DNA from: Alphaproteobacteria bacterium
GTDB taxonomy: Bacteria; Pseudomonadota; Alphaproteobacteria; Micropepsales; Micropepsaceae
Length of the DNA: 12,152 nt
Assembly (NCBI GenBank): GCA_003246795.1
Contig: QKCS01000202.1
Span: 1 to 12,152 of the forward strand
Reading direction: 5' to 3'
In this document: positions 1-6,152 of the stretch, piece by piece
Layout of the letters: every line of letters starts with the position of its first letter
Position numbering within the stretch: the stretch's first letter is position 1
The notes under the pieces: generated by a model
Told to the model about the DNA's origin: nothing
What the model saw: the letters and a program-made list of their open reading frames with translations, nothing else
Database searches by the model: none
Made by a program: the position numbers and the translations under genes

Positions 1-429
1 GGCGCGATGCGCGCGGCGCAAGCGGCTGAGCGCGATCTCCTGATCGAATGGGAGGCGGGGTTCGCGACGGAGGCGAAGATCCCCTCGACAGACCGCGATC
101 CCACCCGCTTGGCCCGCACCGTCGACGAATGTCTCGCGGACGGCACCTTGCTCGTTTGGGACGTCGACGGCGCGCCCGCTTCGATGCTGCGGCGGCGGCC
201 GATCGGCGCGGACGGCGTGCGCGTCTCGGGCGTCTACACACCGGCGGACAAGCGGGGGCGCGGCTACGCGGCGGCGCTGACCGCCGCGTTCTCGCAAGCG
301 GTGCTCGACGAGGGGCTGTTTTGCTGTTTGCACGCGGACGCGTCGAACCCGCTGACCAACCGGCTCTACCGGCGCATCGGGTACGTGAACCTTGCGACGT
401 ATGAGGACTTTGTGTTCTCTGCGGCGTGA
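1..429 (+). CDS. GNAT family N-acetyltransferase, C-terminal part (cut by the window edge)
   Basis: This is the C-terminal portion of a GCN5-related acetyltransferase, which moves an acetyl group from acetyl-CoA to an amine; the acceptor cannot be told. The reading frame is open from base 1. The first ATG is at 7, but the protein there already starts inside a domain (AAERDLLIEW resembles the middle of longer two-part GNAT proteins), so the true start is probably upstream of the window. The acetyl-CoA-binding motif is visible as RGRGYA, after the strand VSGVYTP (about residues 73-88 counted from the ATG at 7). The later NPLTNRLYRRIGY segment is the usual GNAT C-terminal helix and strand. The stop lies 22 nt before the next gene on the same strand, so the two may be cotranscribed. 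The family call is firm, the substrate unknown. Confidence 0.85.
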   Translation, partial: GAMRAAQAAERDLLIEWEAGFATEAKIPSTDRDPTRLARTVDECLADGTLLVWDVDGAPASMLRRRPIGADGVRVSGVYTPADKRGRGYAAALTAAFSQAVLDEGLFCCLHADASNPLTNRLYRRIGYVNLATYEDFVFSAA

Positions 430-451
430 TTTCTCGCAGCGGAGTTCCCGC

Positions 452-1588
452 ATGTCCTCGGGCGCGTTTCTCAATCACGAACTGATCGGCAAAACGGACG
501 GACGGCGTGGGCTGGCGACACCGGCGCTGGTGCTCGACCTCAAGGCGTTCGAACGCAATTTGAGCGCGATGCAGGAACACTGCAGTCGCGTCGGGTTCAA
601 GCTTCGGCCGCATGCGAAGACGCACAAGTCGGTGTCGATCGCGCGGAGGCAACTGCAGGCGGGCGCGATCGGACTGTGTTGCGCGAAGCTGGGCGAGGCC
701 GAGGCGTTGGCGGAAGGCGGGATCGACTCCCTGCTCGTCACGTCGCCCGTCGTGGCATCCCAAGGCTTTTCACGCATCGCGAAACTGAACGCGAAGCTCA
801 AAGACTTCATGATCGTCGCCGACAGCGCGCATTGCGTCGAAGGCTATGCGAAGGCCGGCGCGCAGAGCGGCAAGAAGCTGAAGGTGCTGGTCGACGTCGA
901 CGTCGGGTTGCACCGCACGGGAATCTTGCCGGGCGAACCGGCGCTCGGTCTCGCGAAGCGGATCGCGGCGTCGCCGCATCTGGAATTCGTCGGGCTGCAG
1001 GGCTACGCGGGCGCGGTGCAGCACATCGAAGAGTTCGAGGAGCGGCGCAAGCAGTCGCTCGCCGCGCTGAAACAACTCGGCGACACGCGCGACATGATCG
1101 CGGGCGCGGGCATCCCCTGCCCCATCGTGTCGGGCGGCGGCACGGGCACGTTCAACATCGACGCCGAAGCGCGCGTGTTCACGGAACTGCAGGCGGGCTC
1201 GTACATCTTCATGGACAAGCAGTACGGCGAGGTGAAGATCGCGAACGCCGCGCCGCTGCCGTTCGAGACGTCGCTGTTCGTGCAGACCACCGTGATCAGC
1301 GCGAACATGCCCGGGCTTGCGACGACCGACGCGGGTTTCAAGGCGTTCGCGACGGACGCAGGGCCGCCGGCGCTCCACGCGGGCGCGCCGGAGGGCGCGA
1401 GCTATTTCTATTTCGGCGACGAACAGGGCGGGATCATGGGCGCGGCCGGCATGAAGCCCGGCGACGTCGTTCTCTGCACCGCGCCGCATTGCGACCCGAC
1501 AGTAAACCTGCACGACGCCTATCACGTCGTCGACGGCGACAAGCTCGTCGACATCTGGGCGATCGAGGCGCGCGGACGCTCCGCCTGA
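452..1588 (+). CDS. DSD1-family PLP enzyme (D-threonine aldolase / D-serine dehydratase-like)
   Basis: A 378-residue fold-type III PLP enzyme with an alanine-racemase-like N-terminal barrel and a D-serine dehydratase-like C-terminal domain. The start chosen is the ATG at 452, with GGAG 7 nt upstream; the ATG at 392 would extend the protein back into the GNAT gene. TPALVLDL (23-30) opens the barrel. RPHAKTHK (52-59) holds the presumed Schiff-base lysine, K56. SGGGTGTF lies in the phosphate-binding region. The C-terminal PHCDPTVNLHD has H346, C347 and D348. In characterised D-threonine aldolases the metal is held by His and Asp two residues apart, and in D-serine dehydratase by His and Cys two apart. 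H346-x-D348 therefore fits the aldolase pattern. The length matches aldolases of about 380 residues. Likely reaction: metal- and PLP-dependent cleavage of a D-3-hydroxyamino acid to glycine plus an aldehyde. Exact substrate is inferred. Confidence 0.85.
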   Translation: MSSGAFLNHELIGKTDGRRGLATPALVLDLKAFERNLSAMQEHCSRVGFKLRPHAKTHKSVSIARRQLQAGAIGLCCAKLGEAEALAEGGIDSLLVTSPVVASQGFSRIAKLNAKLKDFMIVADSAHCVEGYAKAGAQSGKKLKVLVDVDVGLHRTGILPGEPALGLAKRIAASPHLEFVGLQGYAGAVQHIEEFEERRKQSLAALKQLGDTRDMIAGAGIPCPIVSGGGTGTFNIDAEARVFTELQAGSYIFMDKQYGEVKIANAAPLPFETSLFVQTTVISANMPGLATTDAGFKAFATDAGPPALHAGAPEGASYFYFGDEQGGIMGAAGMKPGDVVLCTAPHCDPTVNLHDAYHVVDGDKLVDIWAIEARGRSA

Positions 1589-1599
1589 CGGTTCCCAAC

Positions 1600-1625
1600 T
1601 GAACAGTGCGTTCATCGCGAGTTCA
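1600..1625 (+). promoter_or_regulatory. GTTCA repeat cluster upstream of the His/Arg-rich protein gene
   Basis: TGAAC (1600-1604) and GTTCA (1610-1614) form a perfect inverted pair with a 5-nt spacer. A second GTTCA (1621-1625) follows in direct orientation 11 bp downstream, about one helical turn away. The cluster sits 66-91 bp upstream of the ATG at 1691 and just after the stop at 1588, where a promoter for a separately regulated gene would be expected. I could not assign a regulator or a clear -35/-10 pair. Confidence 0.35.
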
Positions 1626-1690
1626 GCGCGCAGCAGCGATGCTTCGACAGGCCTTGAGGAGCCAACTTCCTTCGCAAGAGGAGGCTTCCC

Positions 1691-2056
1691 ATGAAAATAC
1701 TGACTACGCTTGCTTTCGGTGCGGCCGCGCTTGTCACCGCAACGTTCGCCACCGCCGCGCCGGCTGCCGCCGCAAACAATGTCGGCGTCTATGTCGGGTC
1801 GGACGGGTTGGCGATTTCGGTCAGCCACTATCGCCACCGGCACTACGACTACCGGCGCCGCGCCTGTTGGAACTACCACTACCGGCGCCATCATCCGCGG
1901 CTGTGCCATCGGATCTACCGCCACCATGTTCATCGGTATCAGCGCCATCATCGCCATCACCACCGCTGGGACCGCCGTCACCGGCACGACCACTATGACC
2001 GCCGGCATGATCGGCGCCACGGCAGACGCCACCGGCGGCATCGCGACTATCACTAG
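1691..2056 (+). CDS. Small exported His/Arg-rich protein of unknown function
   Basis: A 121-residue protein that I do not recognise. Residues 1-28 are a clear Sec signal peptide: K2, a hydrophobic core of about residues 3-20, then an Ala-rich end with likely cleavage near APAAAA. A short segment NNVGVYVGSDGLAISVS (29-45) follows. Residues 46-121 are extremely basic, with 23 His, 26 Arg and 9 Tyr among 76 residues and no Lys. Two cysteines, C59 and C72, could form a disulfide. GAGGAGG lies about 7 nt before the ATG, so it is probably well translated. The mature protein would be periplasmic or secreted; the His-rich tail suggests binding of divalent metals, and the charge suggests contact with anionic envelope polymers or nucleic acid, but both are inference. 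It is followed by a strong hairpin, so it is probably a one-gene transcript. Confidence 0.8.
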   Translation: MKILTTLAFGAAALVTATFATAAPAAAANNVGVYVGSDGLAISVSHYRHRHYDYRRRACWNYHYRRHHPRLCHRIYRHHVHRYQRHHRHHHRWDRRHRHDHYDRRHDRRHGRRHRRHRDYH

Positions 2057-2063
2057 AGATCGA

Positions 2064-2086
2064 AAGGGCCCGGCAACCGGGCCCTT
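2064..2086 (+). terminator. Strong hairpin between convergent genes, probable terminator
   Basis: A perfect 10-bp stem (AAGGGCCCGG, then CAA loop, then CCGGGCCCTT) starts 8 nt after the stop of the His/Arg-rich protein gene. Only a weak T-rich stretch (CGTTTCG) follows on the plus strand. Being symmetrical, it could also stop minus-strand transcription coming from the gene that ends at 2168. A second, weaker dyad GTCGCA (2104-2109) / TGCGAC (2123-2128) lies in the same convergent gap. Confidence 0.6.
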
Positions 2087-2167
2087 CGACGTTTCGTAAT
2101 ATCGTCGCATCATCGCAAGTTCTGCGACGCGGTCGGGTATGAGCCGATTGATGATGAAGCGGATCGG

Positions 2168-3034
2168 CTAAGGCTTCGACAGCTTCTCGATGCGCGCCAG
2201 GTGTTCGGGCAGGCCGACGCGGGCGTTGTATTCGGCGAACTTCAGGCGCGGCGTGCCGTCGGGCAGTCCGTGGCCTTCGACTAAAGCGGCGTAGGTTGCC
2301 TCCAGCGTCTTGGCGACCGTCAGCAGCGCGGAGATCGGGTAGAGCACGAGGCGATAGCCCATCGCGCCCAGTTGCGCCGCGCTCATCGGCGGGGTCTTGC
2401 CGTCTTCGACCATGTTGGCGACGAGCGGCATACCCGCGAACCGTTCGGCGACCGTGCGCATTTCGTTTTGGCTTTGCGGCGCTTCGACGAAGAGGAGATC
2501 GGCGCCGGCCTTCAGATACGCCTCGGCGCGGCGCAGCGCGTCATCGAGGCCAGCGACGCTGCGCGCGTCGGTGCGGGCCATGATCAGGAAATCGCGTGAG
2601 GCGCGCGCGCCCGCCGCGGCGCGGATTTTCGCCGCGCCTTCCTCGACGGGGACGACCTCTTTGCCTTCCATGTGGCCGCAGCGTTTCGGCAGTACTTGGT
2701 CTTCGAGCTGGATGCAGGCGGCGCCCGCTTGTTCGTAGGCCGCGACCAAACGTTCGACGTTGGCGACGCCGCCGTGGCCGTTATCGCCGTCGGCGATCAA
2801 GGGCACGGGCGATGCGGCGTGGCTGAGCGCGCGCACGCGGTCGACCATCTCGGTCGCGGTGACGAGGCCGATGTCCGGCGCGCCCAGAAGCGAACCCGCG
2901 ACGCCGAAACCGGTCATGTAAACCGCTTCGGCGCCCGCCTGAGCCGCCAAGCGCGCGGACAGCGCATCGTAGGCGCCGGGCGCGACAAGCACGCCCTTCT
3001 CAAGGCGCGCCTTCAACCTCGCACCTGGGCTCAC
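2168..3034 (-). CDS. Isocitrate lyase / PEP mutase family enzyme
   Basis: A 288-residue (beta/alpha)8-barrel enzyme of the isocitrate lyase/phosphoenolpyruvate mutase superfamily, which makes or breaks C-C or C-P bonds next to a carboxylate using Mg2+. The start is a GTG at 3034 whose GTGA overlaps the yacG stop by 4 bp. A longer frame exists, but its extra N-terminus reads through yacG and looks like shadow sequence, whereas APGAYDALSARLA follows this GTG at the usual distance. Key motifs are the metal-binding DGDNGHG (82-88), EDQ (111-113) and the lyase signature KRCGH (117-121) with C119 on the mobile loop. The Cys signature argues for a lyase (methylisocitrate, dimethylmalate or similar) rather than PEP mutase or oxaloacetate decarboxylase. 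Nothing nearby belongs to the methylcitrate or glyoxylate pathway, so the substrate is unassigned. It is last in the cluster and probably depends on readthrough from rng-yacG. Confidence 0.85.
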   Translation of the reverse strand: MSPGARLKARLEKGVLVAPGAYDALSARLAAQAGAEAVYMTGFGVAGSLLGAPDIGLVTATEMVDRVRALSHAASPVPLIADGDNGHGGVANVERLVAAYEQAGAACIQLEDQVLPKRCGHMEGKEVVPVEEGAAKIRAAAGARASRDFLIMARTDARSVAGLDDALRRAEAYLKAGADLLFVEAPQSQNEMRTVAERFAGMPLVANMVEDGKTPPMSAAQLGAMGYRLVLYPISALLTVAKTLEATYAALVEGHGLPDGTPRLKFAEYNARVGLPEHLARIEKLSKP

Positions 3035-3210
3035 TCGTCGTCCTCGATCGTGTCGGGGACGCGCTCCTCGGCGGGAATGGCGTAGACGCCGTTGAGCCAG
3101 CGCGCGAGGTCGACGTCGGCGCAGCGCTTGGAACAGAACGGGCGGACGCTTTCTTCGGTCGGCTTGCCGCAGATCGGGCAATGCCGTTCGCCTTCGCCGG
3201 CCTTCTTCAT
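3031..3210 (-). CDS. yacG: DNA gyrase inhibitor YacG
   Basis: A 59-residue zinc-finger protein. Four cysteines, C11-x2-C14 and C26-x3-C30, in the contexts CPICGKP and RPFCSKRCADVDLARWL are the YacG signature. In E. coli YacG binds GyrB and blocks DNA binding by gyrase. The C-terminal tail is acidic (DTIEDDE). The start is the ATG at 3210, whose ATGA overlaps the rng stop by 4 bp; its stop in turn overlaps the GTG of the next gene by 4 bp. The frame stays open further upstream, but that extension is Arg-rich shadow sequence of rng. Family and start are both well supported. Confidence 0.93.
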   Translation of the reverse strand: MKKAGEGERHCPICGKPTEESVRPFCSKRCADVDLARWLNGVYAIPAEERVPDTIEDDE

Positions 3211-4715
3211 CGATCGGCTCCGACGTCGAACTCCGCGCGTTCGAACTGGGCGCGCGCCTCGAAGCGCAGGCCCGCGGGCACCCGACCGCGCATCACCGCG
3301 CCGAGTTCGTCGCCCTGGGCCTCGATCCAGCGCACGACTTCGGGCGCGGCGTAGGCGACGAGCTTCGCGCCGGGCCGCGTCTTCGCCTCGCGCGCGACGC
3401 GGCGCAGGAGTTCGGCGGCGACCGTCATCACGGTCTTCACGCGGCCGTGGCCGCGGCACGGCTCGCACTTTTCGCTCAGAAGTTTCGACAACGGCTCGCG
3501 CACGCGCTTGCGCGTCATCTCGACGAGGCCGAACTCGGACATCGGCAAGATCTGCGTCGGCGTGCGGTCTTTCGCCGTGCTTTCGGCGAGGACGGTCAGC
3601 ACTTGGGCGATATTCTCCGGTTCGCTCAAATGGATGAAGTCGATGACGATGAGGCCGCCGATGCCGCGCAGGCGCAGCTGACGCCCGATCTCGGCCGCCG
3701 CTTCCAAGTTGGTCTTCAGCGACGTTTGTTCAAGGCCCGTCGCCTCGGTGTAGGAGCCGGAGTTCACATCGACCGAAGTCAGCGCCTCCGTCGTTTCGAA
3801 GGTGATCCAGCCGCCCGACGGCAGGCGCGTGCGCGGACCGAGCAGCGCTTCGATCTCGGCTTCGACGTTGTAGAGTTCGAAGAGTTCGCCGGGACCGTTG
3901 AAGAGTTGGATCTTGTCGAGCGCCTCGGGCATGGCGCGGGCGGCGTATTCGCGCGCCTGGGCCATCGCGGCGGCATCGTCGATCAGGATGCGCGTCGTGT
4001 CGTCGTCGACGCCGTCGCGCATCGTGCGTTCGACGGGGTCGAGGTCGTGATAGATCGTGGCCGGCACCTTCGCCATTTGGCGGCGCGCCTGGATCGCGCG
4101 CCATTCGTCGCCGAGGCGCGCAATGTCGGAGGCGATGTCGTCCTTCGTGGCGGAGAGCGCGGCGGTGCGCACGATGTAGCCCGCACCGGCGGCGGCGCGC
4201 GGATCGCTTTCGGTGATCTCCGTGACGATGTCGGTCAGGCGCTTGCGTTCGGCTTCTTCCTCGATGCGGCGCGAGAGCGCGACGCCCGATTGGTTCGGCA
4301 CGAGGACGACAAGGCGGCCGGGGATCGTCACGTTCGCGGAGAGGCGCGCGCCCTTGTCGCCGATCGGATCCTTGATCACCTGCACGACGACGGCGTCGCC
4401 TTCCTTCACGCATTTGGTGATGCAGGGTTGATCCATGAAGCTCGGCAGATCGGAAAGGCATCGCGCTTCGCGCGCGGCGAGGAAGCCCGCCTTCTCCAAA
4501 CCGAGATCGACGAACGCGGCCTGCATGCCCGGCAGCACGCGTTGCACGCGTCCCAGCATGATGTTGCCGAACAAGCGATGACCGTGACGGCCGGCGGCCG
4601 CGCCGTTCGACGCTTGGATCATCCGTTCGATGAAGATTTCGTCGAGGCGTTCGTGCTCGACGAGTGCGACCCGCGTTTCCGCCGGGCCGACGTTGATCAG
4701 TACTTCGGACGCCAT
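3207..4715 (-). CDS. rng: Ribonuclease E/G family endoribonuclease, RNase G-like
   Basis: A 502-residue single-strand-specific endoribonuclease acting in rRNA maturation and mRNA decay. The N-terminus MASEVLINVGPAETRVAL is typical, followed by an S1-type RNA-binding domain (about 45-130; GNIMLGRVQRVLPGMQAAFVDLG). The catalytic DNase I-like part has the metal ligands D316 (in DVNSG, 316-320) and D359 (in VIDFI). C417 and C420 (CEPC) form the zinc link used in dimer contact. The length is that of RNase G (about 490) and it lacks the long Arg/Pro-rich scaffold of full RNase E, which alphaproteobacteria usually encode elsewhere. It follows maf, as rng does in E. coli, and is coupled to yacG by a 4-bp overlap. 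No good Shine-Dalgarno precedes the ATG; instead the 3' arm of an inverted repeat lies there (see 4721-4760). Confidence 0.93.
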   Translation of the reverse strand: MASEVLINVGPAETRVALVEHERLDEIFIERMIQASNGAAAGRHGHRLFGNIMLGRVQRVLPGMQAAFVDLGLEKAGFLAAREARCLSDLPSFMDQPCITKCVKEGDAVVVQVIKDPIGDKGARLSANVTIPGRLVVLVPNQSGVALSRRIEEEAERKRLTDIVTEITESDPRAAAGAGYIVRTAALSATKDDIASDIARLGDEWRAIQARRQMAKVPATIYHDLDPVERTMRDGVDDDTTRILIDDAAAMAQAREYAARAMPEALDKIQLFNGPGELFELYNVEAEIEALLGPRTRLPSGGWITFETTEALTSVDVNSGSYTEATGLEQTSLKTNLEAAAEIGRQLRLRGIGGLIVIDFIHLSEPENIAQVLTVLAESTAKDRTPTQILPMSEFGLVEMTRKRVREPLSKLLSEKCEPCRGHGRVKTVMTVAAELLRRVAREAKTRPGAKLVAYAAPEVVRWIEAQGDELGAVMRGRVPAGLRFEARAQFERAEFDVGADR

Positions 4716-4720
4716 TCGAG

Positions 4721-4760
4721 GCTAGACCAATTCGTCAGTTGCGATTGGCGGCAGTCTAGC
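4721..4760 (-). promoter_or_regulatory. Inverted repeat in the rng leader over the RBS position
   Basis: On the minus strand GCTAGAC (4760-4754) pairs perfectly with GTCTAGC (4727-4721). Inside, CAAT (4747-4744) and ATTG (4731-4728) can extend the stem, leaving a 6-nt bulge on the 5' side and a 12-nt loop. The 3' arm ends 5 nt before the rng ATG and so covers the normal Shine-Dalgarno position. It fits entirely within the 49-nt gap between maf and rng. The pairing is seen directly; a regulatory role is inferred by analogy with the feedback-controlled 5' leader of E. coli rne. Confidence 0.4.
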
Positions 4761-4764
4761 ACCT

Positions 4765-5355
4765 TCAAAGGGCGCCGCACGCCTTGAGCAGTTGAAAGGT
4801 TTCCGTGAGCGGCAGCCCGACAACATTGGTGTACGAGCCGTTGATCGAACGCGCAAAGACCGCGGCGCGGCCTTGGATCGCATAGCCGCCGGCCTTGCCC
4901 AATCCCTCGCCCGTTTTGAGGTATTCGGCGATTTCTTGCGCTTCGAGGCGGCGAAACGCGACTTTTGTTTCGACGATCCGCGTGCGGAGCTTTGCCGCGG
5001 CGTCGATCAGCGCAACGGCGGTGATCACCGTGTGCCTTCGCCCGGACAGCAATTCCAGGCACTTCCTGACGGTCGCGTCATCTTCTGCTTTGGGGAGAAT
5101 TCGTCGCCCGCAGGCGACGACCGTGTCGGCCGCCAGGATCACGCGCGGTTCCGCACGCGCGAGCCGGCCGTCGACCGCTGCCGCTTTTTCACGCGCGATG
5201 CGCAAGGCGTGAGCACGCGGCAGCTCTTTCGCGCGCACGCTTTCGTCGATGCCGGCGGGCATGACGTGCGCGGGCTTCACGCCGATCTGCTCCAACAGCG
5301 CGAGCCGTCGCGGGCTCTCGCTGGCCAGAACGAGTTCGGGTTTCGCCGAGGTCAA
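4765..5355 (-). CDS. maf: Maf family nucleoside triphosphate pyrophosphatase (YhdE type)
   Basis: A 196-residue house-cleaning enzyme that hydrolyses non-canonical or surplus nucleoside triphosphates to the monophosphate and pyrophosphate. ASESPRR (11-17) is the phosphate-binding start of the fold. GIDES (35-39), AADTVV (75-80, with catalytic D77), GKAGGYAIQG and SYTNVVGLPL are the other signatures. The GKAGxYAIQG form is that of the YhdE branch (dTTP/UTP preference) rather than YceF (7-methyl-GTP). The start appears to be a TTG at 5355: there is no in-frame ATG or GTG between the infA stop and the ASESPRR motif. It begins 19 nt after infA with no obvious Shine-Dalgarno, so its translation may depend on infA. 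The rng gene follows after 49 nt. Confidence 0.93.
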   Translation of the reverse strand: MTSAKPELVLASESPRRLALLEQIGVKPAHVMPAGIDESVRAKELPRAHALRIAREKAAAVDGRLARAEPRVILAADTVVACGRRILPKAEDDATVRKCLELLSGRRHTVITAVALIDAAAKLRTRIVETKVAFRRLEAQEIAEYLKTGEGLGKAGGYAIQGRAAVFARSINGSYTNVVGLPLTETFQLLKACGAL

Positions 5356-5374
5356 AGCGGAGACGAGAGCAGCG

Positions 5375-5593
5375 TCACTTGCTGCGATAGACGATCCGGC
5401 CTTTCGACAGATCGTAGGGCGTCATCTCGACGGTGACTTTGTCGCCCGCCAGAACGCGGATGCGGTTCTTGCGCATCTTGCCCGCGGTGTGCGCGATCAC
5501 GATGTGATCGTTGTCGAGCTTCACGCGGAACGTCGCGTTGGGCAGAAGCTCGACCACCGTGCCTTCGAAACTCAACAGTTCTTCTTTCGCCAT
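5375..5593 (-). CDS. infA: Translation initiation factor IF-1
   Basis: A 72-residue single OB-fold protein that binds the ribosomal A site during initiation together with IF-2 and IF-3. The whole sequence is recognisable: MAKEELLSFEGTVVELLPNA at the start, then FRVKLDND, AHTAGKMRKNRIRVLAGDKV and the end DLSKGRIVYRSK. The length is exactly that of the family. AGAAGGA ends 5 nt before the ATG. A 93-nt gap separates it from the upstream phosphatase gene, the longest within the cluster, so infA may have its own promoter there. A near-palindrome at 5620-5638 lies in that gap. Confidence 0.97.
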   Translation of the reverse strand: MAKEELLSFEGTVVELLPNATFRVKLDNDHIVIAHTAGKMRKNRIRVLAGDKVTVEMTPYDLSKGRIVYRSK

Positions 5594-5619
5594 TCGGTCC
5601 TTCTCAAATTCCTATCCTT

Positions 5620-5638
5620 CTGCTCGTTGAACGGGCAG
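5620..5638. promoter_or_regulatory. Near-perfect dyad upstream of infA
   Basis: CTGCTCGTTGAACGGGCAG is a 19-bp near-palindrome centred on 5629 with 8 of 9 pairs matching (5624/5634 do not). It lies 27-45 nt upstream of the infA ATG, in the largest gap of the cluster. As DNA it could be an operator; as RNA it would be a short hairpin with a 3-nt loop. I could not find a matching -35/-10 pair. Confidence 0.2.
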
Positions 5639-5686
5639 CGATTTCGCGGCGGAGAATGGTGATCGGGCGGCCCAAAAGCAAGCGAT

Positions 5687-6148
5687 TTAGGGCTCGGGCG
5701 CCGGACGCGCGGCAAAACGCTGCTTCAATTGCTTGAGGATTTCGTCGCGGGCCTGACGATAGGCCGCCAAACGCTGCTCGCGCGTGCCCTCGTAGGCGCT
5801 GGGATCGGGCACCTTCCAATATTCGACGTCGACGGCTTGGGCGCGCGTGATCTCCGTCGCCTTGTGGCGCGCCTGCGGGCTCAACGTGATGACGAGATCG
5901 AACGAGGTGTCGGCGAGCGTTTCGAAGGTCTTCGGGTGCAAATGCGACAGGTCGATGCCGATCTCGTCCATCACCTCGACGGCCAACGGATCGAGTTCGC
6001 CGGCGCGCACGCCGCAGGATTCGACATAAACCGCGTTGCCGAAGAGATGCTTCATCAGCGCGGCCGCCATCGGCGAGCGGATCGCGTTCAAGGTGCACGA
6101 GAACAGCACCGCGTCGGGCAGGTCTTCGCCGTTGGGTCCGCGCGCCAT
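5687..6148 (-). CDS. Low molecular weight protein tyrosine phosphatase-like / ArsC-type protein
   Basis: A 153-residue protein of the LMW protein-tyrosine phosphatase fold, shared with thioredoxin-type arsenate reductases. The P-loop CTLNAIRS has the required C-x5-R, with nucleophile C18 and phosphate-binding R24. The general acid D115 is in VPDPSAYEG. The segment PLAVEVMDEIGIDLSHLHPKTF is typical. The usual GN at the third and fourth P-loop positions (CxGNxxR) is LN here, the form I know from this alphaproteobacterial cluster member. It starts 4 nt after the UPF0262 stop, so it is in the same transcript. Arsenate reduction is unlikely to be its job because no arsenic genes are nearby. The fold is secure, the physiological substrate unknown. 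Confidence 0.85.
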   Translation of the reverse strand: MARGPNGEDLPDAVLFSCTLNAIRSPMAAALMKHLFGNAVYVESCGVRAGELDPLAVEVMDEIGIDLSHLHPKTFETLADTSFDLVITLSPQARHKATEITRAQAVDVEYWKVPDPSAYEGTREQRLAAYRQARDEILKQLKQRFAARPAPEP

Positions 6149-6152
6149 GCCT

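Noticed and set aside
1606..1998. A 130-codon plus-strand frame overlapping the His/Arg-rich gene
   Set aside because: The overlapping frame at 1691-2056 has a signal peptide, a strong ribosome-binding site and a stop next to the terminator; the other frame has none of these.
1921..2040. CACCG/CATCG-rich stretch that looks like short tandem repeats
   Set aside because: It is the coding sequence of the His/Arg-rich tail; the periodicity follows the CAT/CAC and CGC/CGG codons, with no regular repeat unit or CRISPR-like spacing.
770..2113. A 447-codon open frame on the minus strand across the aldolase gene and the His/Arg-rich gene
   Set aside because: It is antisense to two well-supported genes, has an Arg-rich or low-complexity product with no recognisable domain, and runs through a hairpin terminator. 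It is a product of GC-rich codon bias.
3035..3181. N-terminal extension of the isocitrate lyase-type enzyme back to 3181
   Set aside because: The extra residues are Arg-rich shadow of yacG, and the GTG at 3034 gives the normal family start and a 4-bp overlap.
3447..4787. A 446-codon open frame on the plus strand opposite rng
   Set aside because: It is an antisense shadow; rng has complete catalytic motifs on the minus strand.
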